Of a DNA stretch of 64,000 bases, positions 1 to 8,738 are shown in pieces. Made by a program: the position numbers and the translations under genes. The stretch comes from JANSWY01 sp965228955 (GTDB lineage Bacteria; Bacteroidota; Bacteroidia; Cytophagales; Cyclobacteriaceae): contig OZ245848.1 of the NCBI GenBank assembly GCA_965228955.1, positions 5,084,001 to 5,148,000 on the forward strand. The letters run 5' to 3'. Below the pieces are notes generated by a model. That model was not told the origin of the DNA, searched no databases, and saw only the letters and a list, made by a program, of their open reading frames with translations. The stretch's first letter is position 1, and each line of letters begins with the position of its first letter.

Positions 1-152
1 AACTTAATCCATCAGGAATACTATTTTTTGAGATTAATGAAGCTTTTGGGAAAGAGGTCGTAAAAATGATGGAACAAAAAGGATTCTCCGGAATTGAACT
101 GCGACAGGATCTTAATGGGAAGGACCGGATGGTAAAAGGAATTAAGAAATAG
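1..152 (+). CDS. prmC: PrmC/HemK release factor glutamine methyltransferase, C-terminal fragment
   Basis: Only the last 49 codons lie in the window; the reading frame starts at base 3. The tail reads NPSGILFFEIN, then a KGF segment and DLNGKDRMVKGIKK before TAG. This matches the end of the PrmC methyltransferase fold, where a GG.L..E strand is followed by D..G.dR.v.g. PrmC methylates the glutamine of the GGQ motif in release factors RF1 and RF2. The 3' end overlaps the convergent channel gene by 11 bases. The assignment rests on the C-terminal signature alone. Confidence 0.8.
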   Translation, partial: LNPSGILFFEINEAFGKEVVKMMEQKGFSGIELRQDLNGKDRMVKGIKK

Positions 153-747
153 TAGGCAATGACCATTTTTTTACAACGGCCAAAATTCTTATCACGATAA
201 TGAGCAAGATGGCAATACTGAGATTCCAATAGTTAGTGCCAATTGAATATTGCAGCAACCAAAAAACTGTTCCTCCCAGAATACATGCCGTAGCATAAAT
301 CTCTTTTCGGAAAATTAATGGGACTTCATTTGTAATGATATCCCTAGTGACCCCTCCAAAAACCGCTGATACAGTTCCCATTAGAATTGCCACAACCGGT
401 GACAAACCCAAAGCCAATGTTTTCTGCAATCCAAGTACAGTAAATAGACCCAATCCAATCGCATCAAAAAGAAATAGCGTCCTTCGTAATTTGAGTATCT
501 TCTTACGAAAGAAAGAAGTTAGCAAAACTGCCACCGCAATAACGATTAGATAATTAAAATCCTTCATCCAGCCAACAGGAGTAGATCCAATCATCATGTC
601 TCTTAAAGTGCCACCCCCAACAGCAGTTACAAAGGCGATCACAGTTGCACCAAAAAGGTCAAATTTCTTTTCTGCAGCGGTGGAAGCTCCACTTATGGCA
701 AAAACTAAAGTACCCGCAAGGTCCAATATGTAGATTAAATCATTCAC
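142..747 (-). CDS. TRIC-like/UPF0126 membrane channel family protein
   Basis: A 201-residue polytopic membrane protein with about seven hydrophobic segments. It has the internal duplication of the UPF0126 (YicG/TRIC) family: GGGTLRD at residues 44-50 and GGVTRD at 131-136, each after a helix. Family members are trimeric cation channels in the inner membrane; older annotations call them glycine transporters. The length is normal for the family. The start codon overlaps the end of the upstream M28 peptidase gene by 8 bases on the same strand, so the two are probably co-transcribed. The substrate cannot be read from the sequence. Confidence 0.85.
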   Translation of the reverse strand: MNDLIYILDLAGTLVFAISGASTAAEKKFDLFGATVIAFVTAVGGGTLRDMMIGSTPVGWMKDFNYLIVIAVAVLLTSFFRKKILKLRRTLFLFDAIGLGLFTVLGLQKTLALGLSPVVAILMGTVSAVFGGVTRDIITNEVPLIFRKEIYATACILGGTVFWLLQYSIGTNYWNLSIAILLIIVIRILAVVKKWSLPTIS

Positions 748-1648
748 TTTTTTCCTCTAAGGAGGTATCTAACTCCTGTACAGTTAATATCAGCATATCA
801 ATCACATCCAGAAAGAACTCCTCATTGATATTTTCATAAACATCAGTTGGTCTATGATAATCTTTATGATCCTCCACACCAAAGTATATAAATGGAATAC
901 CCTTTTTATGAAATGGTCCATGATCAGATGAAAATGTCCAATCATTATACCCTTCTGAAGGCTTATCATGACCAAGTTTCATATTCACTTTAGTTTGCGA
1001 ATTGACTTTTTCCAACAGGGGAATAAGAAACTTATTATGATAACTCCCTGAAGCATAAATCTCATTTTCATCGTTATGAGAAATCATATCCAGATTAAGA
1101 GTGAAAACAATATCTTTCAGAGGTACAGGAGGATTCAAAACAAAAGCTTTAGCGCCTTGCAGACCAAGCTCTTCGGCATCAAAAGCGCAGAATATAAATG
1201 AATAATTGAAGTCTCCCTTACTTACTATTTCAGCAATAGCTAAGAGTCCCGCGACACCAGAAGCATTATCATCAGCTCCATTATAAATCTGTTCGTTCTT
1301 GACTCCCTCATGATCATAATGAGCGGAGATAATGATGTACTTTTCTTGTTTGCCTGGTAAAAATCCAACCAAATTACTTCCGGTGTAATCAACTCCCCGT
1401 CTACTTTTAAAATCGAAATCCTGATTGTAAGAATCTCCAAATGATTGAACTCCTAATTCCTGGAATCTTTGGGAAAGGTAACTTCTTGCCATTGCAGCTC
1501 CTTCTTCTCCAGTCCTTCTACCTTGCATAGAGTCTTGGGAAAGTATATAGATATCAAGAAGACTCTGTGATTTCGGAATTTCCTGACCAAATACTGATTG
1601 GTTAATCAGTAGAAACGAGAATATGTACAGTATTCTGTAAAAAGACAT
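740..1648 (-). CDS. M28 family zinc aminopeptidase, secreted
   Basis: A 302-residue protein with an N-terminal signal peptide (hydrophobic residues 5-20, then GQE). It keeps the full M28 metallopeptidase metal and catalytic set: HYDH around residues 110-113, GADDNASG near 124-131, DAEE near 157-160, LDM near 186-188 and SDHG near 241-244. This predicts a two-zinc exopeptidase acting in the periplasm or outside the cell. There is no T9SS sorting domain at the C-terminus. It is the first gene of a two-gene unit with the TRIC-like channel. Confidence 0.88.
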   Translation of the reverse strand: MSFYRILYIFSFLLINQSVFGQEIPKSQSLLDIYILSQDSMQGRRTGEEGAAMARSYLSQRFQELGVQSFGDSYNQDFDFKSRRGVDYTGSNLVGFLPGKQEKYIIISAHYDHEGVKNEQIYNGADDNASGVAGLLAIAEIVSKGDFNYSFIFCAFDAEELGLQGAKAFVLNPPVPLKDIVFTLNLDMISHNDENEIYASGSYHNKFLIPLLEKVNSQTKVNMKLGHDKPSEGYNDWTFSSDHGPFHKKGIPFIYFGVEDHKDYHRPTDVYENINEEFFLDVIDMLILTVQELDTSLEEKSE

Positions 1649-1761
1649 AATTGGGTTTATTTAAAGGCGCAATATAATCGGTTATCAATCAAGCAAAAAA
1701 TACCTGAAAATGGGTATTGGCATTGAATTAATTTCTGACTTATTTTAGCTATTCGAAAGAA

Positions 1762-2175
1762 TCATTTTTTTGCCATTAAATGGTCAAGGGAGTACCTGTC
1801 CCACTCTTTTGGAACCATCAGCAGAAACACCAAAATAAGCGATCGATACATGACATGTGAAAGGTCCCAGATAGGGTCTGCCAATCCGTGTCCAAAACTA
1901 ACAATGATCAAAACCGAAGCAAGAGCATATAATGAGTAGTCACGAAATAAACCCAATATCAAAAATAAACCGGCGAGCAGTTCCACATAAGAAGTGTAGT
2001 AGGCAGTTGAGACCAGGAGAAATTCAGGCAATAAATTCTGGTATTTATTGAGAAAGAAATTCTGATACACATTGCCTACTCCTATTGTAAACACTTTTCC
2101 AAAACCCTGCATCAAGAAAATGACACCCAGTAAAAGCCTCGAAAACAAAACTGCTATTTCCTTATTCCTATTCAT
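1762..2175 (-). CDS. DoxX family membrane protein
   Basis: About 137 residues with four predicted membrane helices and the DoxX opening RLLLGVIFLMQGFGKVF. DoxX-like proteins are small inner-membrane proteins tied to redox or sulfur metabolism; exact functions are mostly unknown. I use the ATG at 2175 because the helical domain starts directly after it; an ATG at 2223 would add 16 residues of unlike sequence. It is divergent from a MarR regulator. A TAGTTTTG -10 match on the minus strand at 2243-2250 places the MarR box (2273-2284) just upstream of the core promoter, so it is a likely MarR target. Confidence 0.82.
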   Translation of the reverse strand: MNRNKEIAVLFSRLLLGVIFLMQGFGKVFTIGVGNVYQNFFLNKYQNLLPEFLLVSTAYYTSYVELLAGLFLILGLFRDYSLYALASVLIIVSFGHGLADPIWDLSHVMYRSLILVFLLMVPKEWDRYSLDHLMAKK

Positions 2176-2267
2176 TGTTGTCTCATTTAGAAAAGCAACA
2201 ATAAAGGAAGATTCAATGCTCAAAAAGAAATTTACCCATTTTCAAAACTATTTGTCACCAACTATCG

Positions 2268-2285
2268 TTTGCTTGTACATACAAT
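2268..2285. promoter_or_regulatory. Predicted MarR operator, copy 1
   Basis: Contains TTGTACATACAA (2273-2284), an inverted repeat TTGTA-N2-TACAA of the kind bound by MarR proteins. An identical 18-base stretch, TTTGCTTGTACATACAAT, recurs at 2731-2748. This copy lies 2 bases before the marR start codon and between marR and the divergent doxX. Confidence 0.7.
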
Positions 2286-2286
2286 A

Positions 2287-2712
2287 ATGAAAGAAGATAA
2301 ATCATATTTCTGTAATTGCTTATTCTTTTCATCGGGGGCATTTGCCCGAGGCATGAATAGATTGGCTGAAGAAGCTTTTGCTCCAACCGGGCTATCATCG
2401 TCCTATGCATTTGTAATGCTTATTGTAAACCAATATCCAGATGGCGTAAGCCCAACAAAAATCGCAAAGGAATTGCAACTTACTCCTTCAACCGTCACAA
2501 GACTACTGGACAAACTAGAAGTAAAACAGCTTATTACGAGAAGCTACGAGGGGAAAAACACTGTAGTAAAAGTAACCGAAATGGGAGGAGCTAAACGTGA
2601 TGAACTTTTGGAAGCCTGGAGCAAAGTCAATGATAAATACACTGCAATTCTGGGTAAGGATTTAGCCAAAGAACTCACAGAATTGATTTATGACGCATCA
2701 GTGAAACTTTAA
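2287..2712 (+). CDS. MarR family transcriptional regulator
   Basis: A 141-residue winged-helix protein. The recognition region includes GVSPTKIAKELQLTPSTVTR and LLDKLEVKQLI, followed by the wing (RSYEGKNTVVKVT). MarR dimers usually repress redox or drug-response genes and their own gene, and are released by ligands or oxidation. The ATG at 2287 is preferred over an in-frame TTG at 2269, which lies inside the predicted operator. The CFNC-type N-terminus (CNC at residues 9-11) offers possible redox-active cysteines. The next gene carries the same operator at its start. Confidence 0.88.
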   Translation: MKEDKSYFCNCLFFSSGAFARGMNRLAEEAFAPTGLSSSYAFVMLIVNQYPDGVSPTKIAKELQLTPSTVTRLLDKLEVKQLITRSYEGKNTVVKVTEMGGAKRDELLEAWSKVNDKYTAILGKDLAKELTELIYDASVKL

Positions 2713-2730
2713 AAAATTTTACAATTATTA

Positions 2731-2748
2731 TTTGCTTGTACATACAAT
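2731..2748. promoter_or_regulatory. Predicted MarR operator, copy 2
   Basis: Identical over 18 bases to the element before marR. The palindrome TTGTACATACAA covers 2736-2747 and its last base is the A of the downstream ATG. A bound repressor would sit on the start of the NADP oxidoreductase gene, blocking initiation or transcription through from marR. Confidence 0.68.
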
Positions 2749-3388
2749 GAAAAAAATAGGAATACTAGGCTCAGGAGTTGTAGGAACAACTTTAGCCGCA
2801 GGATTTATTAAGCATGGTTACGAGGTAAAAATTGGAACTCGGGACCCCAAAAAGTTGGAAGAATGGTTATCTGATAACCCTGAAGCTACGGTTGGTTCAT
2901 TTGAGGAAACAGCTCAGTTTGGAGAACACATCGTATTGGCAGTAAGAGGTTCTGTGGCTAAAGAAGTATTGGCAGCCGCTGGCAGTAACAGTTTGCATGG
3001 TAAGGTTATTCTTGATGCTACAAATCCGATTGCTGATGCAGCACCAGAAGATGGAGTTCTTAGCTTTTTCACTTCTCTGGATAAATCGCTACTAGAAGAA
3101 CTTCAAGAATCCCAACCAGACGCAAAATTTGTAAAAGCTTTCAGTAGCGTTGGGGCTCCCTTAATGGTAAATCCCGATTTGGAAACAACACCAAGCATGT
3201 TCATTGCTGGTGACAATGAAGATGCAAAAGAACAAGTTTCGGTAATCCTTAATCAATTCGGTTGGGAAATTGAGGATATGGGAACTGCAAAAGGTGCACG
3301 AGCTATAGAACCATTGTGTATATTGTGGTGTATCCCTGGAATGAGAGAAGGAAAGTGGAATCACGCTTTTAAATTATTGAAAGCATAA
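2747..3388 (+). CDS. NADP-dependent oxidoreductase, F420/NADP reductase-like
   Basis: A 213-residue Rossmann-fold protein opening with IGILGSGVVGTTLAAGF, a GxGxxG dinucleotide-binding loop, followed by IGTRDP, whose arginine suits NADP. This is the PF03807 'NADP oxidoreductase coenzyme F420-dependent' family; in bacteria without F420 these act as general NADPH-linked reductases. The start is the ATG at 2747, at the edge of the predicted MarR box. It lies 34 bases after marR and is probably regulated with it. The substrate is unknown. Confidence 0.82.
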   Translation: MKKIGILGSGVVGTTLAAGFIKHGYEVKIGTRDPKKLEEWLSDNPEATVGSFEETAQFGEHIVLAVRGSVAKEVLAAAGSNSLHGKVILDATNPIADAAPEDGVLSFFTSLDKSLLEELQESQPDAKFVKAFSSVGAPLMVNPDLETTPSMFIAGDNEDAKEQVSVILNQFGWEIEDMGTAKGARAIEPLCILWCIPGMREGKWNHAFKLLKA

Positions 3389-3397
3389 AGCTAATAG

Positions 3398-3422
3398 GCA
3401 GCTACATCCCTGGTGTAGCTGC
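3398..3422 (+). terminator. Hairpin after the MarR-controlled unit
   Basis: A 9-bp stem GCAGCTACA / TGTAGCTGC with a 7-base loop, 9 bases after the oxidoreductase stop codon. No T-run follows, so it may be a weak terminator or an RNA-stabilising 3' hairpin. Confidence 0.45.
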
Positions 3423-3469
3423 AATAAATCACTTCAACAATTCGTCACTCATTCATAGAAACCTAAAAT

Positions 3470-4303
3470 ATGAGTAACACAATTGTTATTACCGGAGGCA
3501 CTTCCGGTATTGGCCTGGAAACTGTAAAAACGCTTATCGGACTGAATTGGGAAATAGTTATGTTGGCCAGAAATATGCATAAAGCCAATTCCATCATCTC
3601 AGAGTTTCCAAATGCTAAAATTGAAATCATCCAAACAGACCTTGCAGACTTAACTTCTGTTAAAAGTTCATCTGATTATATCAAATCCAATTATGAAAAA
3701 ATAGATGTGCTTTTAAATAATGCAGGTGGGATATTTCAATTCAGACAAGAGACAAAGGATGGTTTCGAGATGACCTTTGGAGTAAATCACTTGAGCCATT
3801 TTCTACTTACAACAGAATTACTCCCAATTTTAATTGAAAGTGAGGCAAGAATCATTAATGTCAGTTCCGCAGCACACAGAAGTGCTGATTTCGAAATTGA
3901 AAATTATAACTGGGCGGGTGAGTATTCCGCTTTTAAAACATATTGTAATAGTAAACTTGCCAACATCTATTTTACCAAAGAGCTTCATAAGAGATACTCA
4001 GACATGGGAATCACATCGTATGCTGTTCATCCAGGAGTAGTGAAAACTAACTTTGGAGCAGAGGTGTCAGGCTTTCTTAGAATCTTATTAATACTTGCAA
4101 AACCATTTATGATTTCCCCTAAGCAAGGTGCAGCAACACAGACTTATTTGACAATTCAGGATATTGAGAATGTGAAAAGATACTCTGGTGAATATCTTGA
4201 AAAAATGAGAACAGGTAAAATGGCTACTTTCGGTAATGATGCAAATAAAGCTGAAGCACTTTGGGACAAATCAGAAGAACTTGTAAAGAAATTTAGATTA
4301 TGA
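3470..4303 (+). CDS. Short-chain dehydrogenase/reductase (retinol dehydrogenase-like)
   Basis: A 277-residue classical SDR. It shows the cofactor motif TGGTSGIG (residues 8-15), NNAGG in the first half, the catalytic serine in NVSSAAHRS and the YxxxK pair in TYCNSK. The long insertion between serine and tyrosine and the C-terminal tail resemble retinol dehydrogenase/WW-oxidoreductase-type SDRs. It likely reduces or oxidises a carbonyl or alcohol with NADP(H). The stop overlaps the next SDR start (ATGA at 4300-4303), indicating translational coupling. The substrate is unknown. Confidence 0.86.
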   Translation: MSNTIVITGGTSGIGLETVKTLIGLNWEIVMLARNMHKANSIISEFPNAKIEIIQTDLADLTSVKSSSDYIKSNYEKIDVLLNNAGGIFQFRQETKDGFEMTFGVNHLSHFLLTTELLPILIESEARIINVSSAAHRSADFEIENYNWAGEYSAFKTYCNSKLANIYFTKELHKRYSDMGITSYAVHPGVVKTNFGAEVSGFLRILLILAKPFMISPKQGAATQTYLTIQDIENVKRYSGEYLEKMRTGKMATFGNDANKAEALWDKSEELVKKFRL

Positions 4304-4986
4304 AAACAATAATAGTAACAGGTGGAAACAGAGGAATTGGAAAAGAAATTGCCAAACAACTTTCTTCCAAGGGGCATCAGGTCATACTCACCGCTCGTGA
4401 TAAACAAAAAGGATTGGAAGTTCAGAAAGAATTTGCTGAACAAGGGTTAGATGTGAGCTTTGAGCAATTGGATGTATCCTCTTATGACAGTATTGATAAG
4501 TTCGTTTCAAGCATTTCAAGTCAATATGAAAAAATAGATGTCCTAATTAATAATGCTGGACTATTTATAGATGGGAATAAAAACACTTACAATATTGATT
4601 TGGACAATCTGGAGCAAACTATGAGGACAAATGTTTACGGACCAATAGCCCTTACAAAAGGATTAATCAGCCTTTTGGAAAAAAGTAATGACCCAAGAGT
4701 AATCAATATAAGCAGCGGAATGGGAGCAATAGATGATATTGCAGGAGGTTATCCATCCTACCGAATATCAAAAACTGCTTTAAATTCATTCACAATTAAC
4801 TTATCCAAAGAACTAACCAATTTCAAAATTAACGCAGTTTGCCCTGGATGGGTGAGAACAGATATGGGAGGTTCGTCAGCAACAAGACCTGTTGAGAAAG
4901 GTGCAGAAACTCCTGTTTGGTTAGCATTAGACAATTCTGTCACAACCGGAAAATTCTGGAGAGATAAGCAAGTCATCCCATGGTGA
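4300..4986 (+). CDS. Short-chain dehydrogenase/reductase
   Basis: A 228-residue SDR with TGGNRGIG near the N-terminus, NNAG in the middle, SSGMG with the catalytic serine, and YRISK as the YxxxK pair, followed by CPGWVRTDMGG. It resembles the carbonyl reductase branch of the family. It is coupled to the preceding SDR by a 4-base overlap. Together with the NADP oxidoreductase and MarR just upstream it forms a reductase cluster, plausibly for detoxifying reactive carbonyls (inference). Confidence 0.87.
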   Translation: MKTIIVTGGNRGIGKEIAKQLSSKGHQVILTARDKQKGLEVQKEFAEQGLDVSFEQLDVSSYDSIDKFVSSISSQYEKIDVLINNAGLFIDGNKNTYNIDLDNLEQTMRTNVYGPIALTKGLISLLEKSNDPRVINISSGMGAIDDIAGGYPSYRISKTALNSFTINLSKELTNFKINAVCPGWVRTDMGGSSATRPVEKGAETPVWLALDNSVTTGKFWRDKQVIPW

Positions 4987-5049
4987 TTCAAACGTTCATT
5001 TTGCAGTATCATTGATTTTTATTTCCTTTATTCATCATAACAATCTGAC

Positions 5050-6345
5050 ATGGGTGATATTCTCAATATAACTGCCGCATTTATTCTGGTATTTCTTAAT
5101 GGTTTCTTTGTTGCCGCTGAATTTGCACTTGTAAAGCTCACTGAAAGTAAAGTGCGCATCATGGTGCAGGAAAAGAGAAAATTTGCAAATAAGGCTGCAT
5201 GGCTATTTGACCGACAAAACTTTGCGCTTTCAACTTGCCAACTAGGTATAACAGTTGCTTCATTGGCACTTGGTGCTATAGGTGAACCAGCAATTCATCA
5301 TATGCTAACTCCAGTTTTTGAAAGCATGTCATTCATACCAGAGAGTTGGCGAGGTGGTATTTCTTTCTTTATTGCTATTTCTGTAATCACAGTTTTCCAT
5401 ATTGTAATTGGTGAACAAGTACCCAAAATATATGCAATCAGAAAGGCTTCATTTGTTTTTCAATGGTCGGCCCCACTGCTGAAAGTATTCTATATTGTCC
5501 TGTATCCCTTCATGTATATTTTACAAGTGACAAGTGATAAAGTTCTTAGTTGGGTAGGAGTAAACTCGCATGGAGGCCATGATAGCCCACTAAGCGAAGA
5601 AGAAATCAGAGCGTCACTAAGCATAGCTCACAGACAAGGCGAACTCACAAAAAATGAGCATTCTTTATTAAATGCTGTATTCAAATTTGACGATCAGGTA
5701 GCTCGACAAATCATGTTACCAAGAGGTGATGTAGAGTATTTGGATGCTAATAATTCCTTTAAAGAGAATCTGGAGTTTGCAATGAGTGCAAGACATACCA
5801 GATTCCCGTTGTGTGATGGATCCTTAGATGATGTACTTGGAGTAATTCATATTAAAGATTTGCTAGGTGCCAGTAATCAAGACAATATTGACTTAAATAC
5901 ATTGGCCAGGAAACAAATGATTGTTCCTGAAAATATTCTGATTGGAGATCTCCTTCAGGAATTTAAGCAGGCTCGTCAGCATTTTGCATTTGTACAGGAT
6001 GAACATGGAACCAATCTTGGAATAGTAACTCTGGAAGATGTCCTCGAAGAGTTAGTAGGTCCTTTACAAGATGAGTTCGATAATGAAGAGCCGGACATAA
6101 CACCTCAAAAAGAAAATGTATTTGTAGTTGATGGAGAGACATCAATTGACGAAATCAATGAAAAGCTCATCCTTTCTCTGGAAGCTCAAGACTCAGATAC
6201 TATATCTGGGTTGATTGTGGAAAAAGCAGGCCACAAATTAGAAGGCATCAGCGAAATAATGATCGATAAGAATGTGAAAGCTGAGCTATTGGAAATTGAC
6301 GGAATAAGAGTAACTAAAGCGAAGTTGATTATCCTTAAGAAGTAA
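5050..6345 (+). CDS. CNNM/CBS-domain membrane protein (CorC/HlyC family)
   Basis: A 431-residue protein of the UPF0053 group. Order: CNNM transmembrane domain (about residues 1-190, with EQVPKIYAIRK), a CBS pair (about 205-335, with MLPRGDVEYLDA and LVGPLQDEF) and a C-terminal CorC_HlyC domain (about 350-430, FVVDGETSIDEIN). Relatives are Mg2+/Co2+ efflux or homeostasis proteins; the old label 'hemolysin' is misleading. It stands alone, with a convergent neighbour 5 bases beyond its stop. Confidence 0.88.
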   Translation: MGDILNITAAFILVFLNGFFVAAEFALVKLTESKVRIMVQEKRKFANKAAWLFDRQNFALSTCQLGITVASLALGAIGEPAIHHMLTPVFESMSFIPESWRGGISFFIAISVITVFHIVIGEQVPKIYAIRKASFVFQWSAPLLKVFYIVLYPFMYILQVTSDKVLSWVGVNSHGGHDSPLSEEEIRASLSIAHRQGELTKNEHSLLNAVFKFDDQVARQIMLPRGDVEYLDANNSFKENLEFAMSARHTRFPLCDGSLDDVLGVIHIKDLLGASNQDNIDLNTLARKQMIVPENILIGDLLQEFKQARQHFAFVQDEHGTNLGIVTLEDVLEELVGPLQDEFDNEEPDITPQKENVFVVDGETSIDEINEKLILSLEAQDSDTISGLIVEKAGHKLEGISEIMIDKNVKAELLEIDGIRVTKAKLIILKK

Positions 6346-6349
6346 GCAT

Positions 6350-7072
6350 CTACCGCTCAACTCTCACAAATTGATAATCACTTAGCTTCCAGTCGATCAC
6401 CAACCCTCCGGCTATACCTTTGGCAGCTTTCTCTCCGTACAAAATATGAGTTAGATAAATCGCTACATCATAGGATTTAGCTCCCCCTGCTGAAGTCAAT
6501 AGTTTGCCATCATGCACGAAGCTCACATTTTCATGAACCATCAATTCAGGGAACATTTCCCTATATCTAGGAATATCTGAAGGAAAAGTAGTTGATTCCA
6601 GGCCATCAGCTAATCCAGCCTTTGCTAACACAAACGCACCATCACACAGGGACATAACATAAGAAGCATTCTTACCCGTTTCAGACACAAACTCAATAAG
6701 TTTCTCATCTTCCAAATCACTATCCATACTGTGCTCTGCACTCGGAACTACTAAAACATCTATTTCCGGCAAACTATCAGTCAGATAACCATAGTCTGGC
6801 AAAACCCTGAGACCTTCAAATGTGGTAACAGTATCTCTATTTGGAGCTACAGTAAACACTTTCATCCCTGGATCAGTATGAAAAATGGTATGTTGAAAAA
6901 TATCATAAGGAGCTACCAACTCAGAATTGAAAACTCCATCAACAATAAGAAAAGCAACATTCAGCTCCTTCCCAGGGTTGGATGGCGTAATGACCATTTC
7001 CTTTTTGGGTTCCGGATTAGAACATCCCAAGAACCAAATTGCGATTAGAAAGAGAAGTCCCCTATTCCTCAT
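6350..7072 (-). CDS. DJ-1/PfpI family lipoprotein
   Basis: About 240 residues. It starts with a lipoprotein signal (LLFLIAIWFLGC; cysteine at residue 17) followed by a DJ-1/PfpI (class I glutamine amidotransferase-like) domain. The nucleophile-elbow region reads VMSLCDGAFVLAKAG with the conserved cysteine, and TSAGGAKSYDVAIYL near the C-terminus. It resembles the N-terminal domain of GlxA-type AraC regulators but has no HTH, so it is probably an exported enzyme or sensor. The ATG at 7072 gives a proper signal; a TTG at 7084 is possible. It overlaps the end of cysS by 11 bases. Confidence 0.8.
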   Translation of the reverse strand: MRNRGLLFLIAIWFLGCSNPEPKKEMVITPSNPGKELNVAFLIVDGVFNSELVAPYDIFQHTIFHTDPGMKVFTVAPNRDTVTTFEGLRVLPDYGYLTDSLPEIDVLVVPSAEHSMDSDLEDEKLIEFVSETGKNASYVMSLCDGAFVLAKAGLADGLESTTFPSDIPRYREMFPELMVHENVSFVHDGKLLTSAGGAKSYDVAIYLTHILYGEKAAKGIAGGLVIDWKLSDYQFVRVER

Positions 7073-8549
7073 AAGCCCAATCAACTTTCGTTTTCATATC
7101 CTTTAACACAAGACCCAATTCCTTCAACTTAGCCCTGATCTCATCAACCTTATCGTAATCCTTGGCGTCTTTTGCCTCTTTATATAAATCAGTCAAAATA
7201 TTCAATACTGATTTAGAATTGATTCTTTCCTCTTCCACTAATCCCAAAACATTCACTGTAAATGTTTTGAAAGTAGATATCATCTTATCAAATACGTCCT
7301 GTCCAATTTCAGAATACTTAAGGTTCCCAGTATGAATAGAATTTATCTTCTTAAGCAAATTGAATAAATGACCAATAGTCAAAGCTGTATTAAAATCATC
7401 ATTCATTGCGAAATAGCAATTGTTGCAGATCTGTTCAATCTGTTTAATTGCTTTTTCGTTCTTTTCAGCTCCATCTTCCGTGTAGCTCAACTCTTCGATC
7501 AACTTCAAGCCATTCGCTAACTTGGTGTAACCTTTTTGAGCGGCCGTTAATGCTTCATTACTGAAGTCCAAAGTACTTGAGTAATGCGACTGCAACATAA
7601 AGAACCTTACTGTCATTGGACTATATGGCTTATCCAACAACTCATGGCTACCGGCAATCAATTCTGATGGAAGAAACGAATTACCAAGAGATTTACTCAT
7701 CTTCTGGCCATTTACGGTAAGCATATTAGTATGTAACCAATATTTAGCTCCCTCTTCATCAGTCGCTCCATGGTTCTGCGCTATTTCACATTCATGGTGA
7801 GGAAATTTAAGATCCATGCCACCACCGTGTATATCGAAATTTGCGCCCAAGTATTTTGTACTCATAACTGAGCATTCCAAATGCCACCCCGGGAATCCAT
7901 CTCCCCAAGGGCTTGGCCATCTCATTAAATGTCCTTTTGTAGCCTTTTTCCAAAGAGCAAAATCCACAGGATTTCTTTTCTCATCCTGCCCATCCAGTTC
8001 TCTGGTATTGCTAATTAAATCTTCAAGTTTCCTACCGGATAGTTTTCCGTAATGGTTAGTCTTATTGTAAGCCTCAACATCAAAGTAAACAGACCCATCA
8101 ACTTCATAAGCCAATCCTTTTTCCAACAACGTTCTTGTCATTTCGATTTGCTCGATAATATGACCTGTTGCGCTTGGTTCGATATCAGGAGGCAAAATGT
8201 TAAACATCGCCATCACATCATGGAAATCATTGGTGTACTTCTGTACAATCTCCATTGGCTCCAGATTCTCTAGCTTAGCTCTTTTGGAAATCTTATCTTC
8301 ACCATCATCCTCATCCCCTTGCAAGTGTCCAACATCAGTGATATTCCTCACATACCTCACTTTGAAATCCAAATGCTTCAGATATCTGTAAATCACATCG
8401 AAACTCATAAACGTTCGAACATTCCCCAGATGCACATTGCTGTATACAGTAGGTCCGCAGACGTACATACCCACATAAGGTGCGTTTAACGGTTCGAAAA
8501 TTTCTTTTTCCTTAGAAAGGGAATTGTAGATTTTTAATCCTGGCCTCAT
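7062..8549 (-). CDS. cysS: Cysteinyl-tRNA synthetase
   Basis: A 495-residue class I aminoacyl-tRNA synthetase that charges tRNA-Cys in the cytoplasm. Motifs: zinc/cysteine-binding MYVCGPTVY, the HIGH-type motif VHLGN, WHLECSVMS, HGGGMDLKFPHHE and the KMSKS loop GQKMSKSLGN. The length is typical. A well-formed minus-strand promoter lies 30 bases upstream. The exported DJ-1-like gene follows with overlap, so cysS is first in a two-gene unit. Confidence 0.97.
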   Translation of the reverse strand: MRPGLKIYNSLSKEKEIFEPLNAPYVGMYVCGPTVYSNVHLGNVRTFMSFDVIYRYLKHLDFKVRYVRNITDVGHLQGDEDDGEDKISKRAKLENLEPMEIVQKYTNDFHDVMAMFNILPPDIEPSATGHIIEQIEMTRTLLEKGLAYEVDGSVYFDVEAYNKTNHYGKLSGRKLEDLISNTRELDGQDEKRNPVDFALWKKATKGHLMRWPSPWGDGFPGWHLECSVMSTKYLGANFDIHGGGMDLKFPHHECEIAQNHGATDEEGAKYWLHTNMLTVNGQKMSKSLGNSFLPSELIAGSHELLDKPYSPMTVRFFMLQSHYSSTLDFSNEALTAAQKGYTKLANGLKLIEELSYTEDGAEKNEKAIKQIEQICNNCYFAMNDDFNTALTIGHLFNLLKKINSIHTGNLKYSEIGQDVFDKMISTFKTFTVNVLGLVEEERINSKSVLNILTDLYKEAKDAKDYDKVDEIRAKLKELGLVLKDMKTKVDWAYEE

Positions 8550-8578
8550 TGTTTATTGCTTAGCCGAAAAATTTATAA

Positions 8579-8608
8579 CAAAGATATTATGACGATAGAA
8601 CCTCCAAA
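8579..8608 (-). promoter_or_regulatory. Bacteroidota-type promoter for cysS
   Basis: On the minus strand: TTTG (8605-8608), 18-base spacer, TATCTTTG (8579-8586), a full match to TTTG-N17-23-TAnnTTTG. It predicts a start near 8572 and a leader of about 22 bases. Confidence 0.72.
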
Positions 8609-8641
8609 ATGTTCCTGTAACGGCTGCAATATTTCGTATTA

Positions 8642-8673
8642 TTTGTTTTGGAAATATTAAACCACTACTTTTG
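8642..8673 (+). promoter_or_regulatory. Bacteroidota-type promoter for rimP-nusA-infB
   Basis: TTTG (8642-8645), 20-base spacer, TACTTTTG (8666-8673), again a full match to the phylum consensus. The predicted start near 8680 leaves a leader of about 60 bases that contains the hairpin at 8698-8717. Confidence 0.72.
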
Positions 8674-8697
8674 CAGTGCAAATATACCATTTGGATT

Positions 8698-8721
8698 GAG
8701 GGGACAAAAGTCCCCTCTTTT
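8698..8721 (+). terminator. Terminator-like hairpin in the rimP-nusA-infB leader
   Basis: A perfect 8-bp stem GAGGGGAC / GTCCCCTC with an AAAA loop, followed by TTTT. It lies between the predicted transcription start and the rimP start codon, 18 bases before GTG. No gene upstream on this strand needs a terminator, since cysS runs the other way. It therefore looks like an attenuator in the leader. Confidence 0.65.
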
Positions 8722-8738
8722 ATTGTTATTGATTTTTT

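Noticed and set aside
2223..2289. Longer starts for DoxX (2223) and MarR (TTG 2269)
   Set aside because: They add residues unlike the families and, for MarR, place the start inside the predicted operator.
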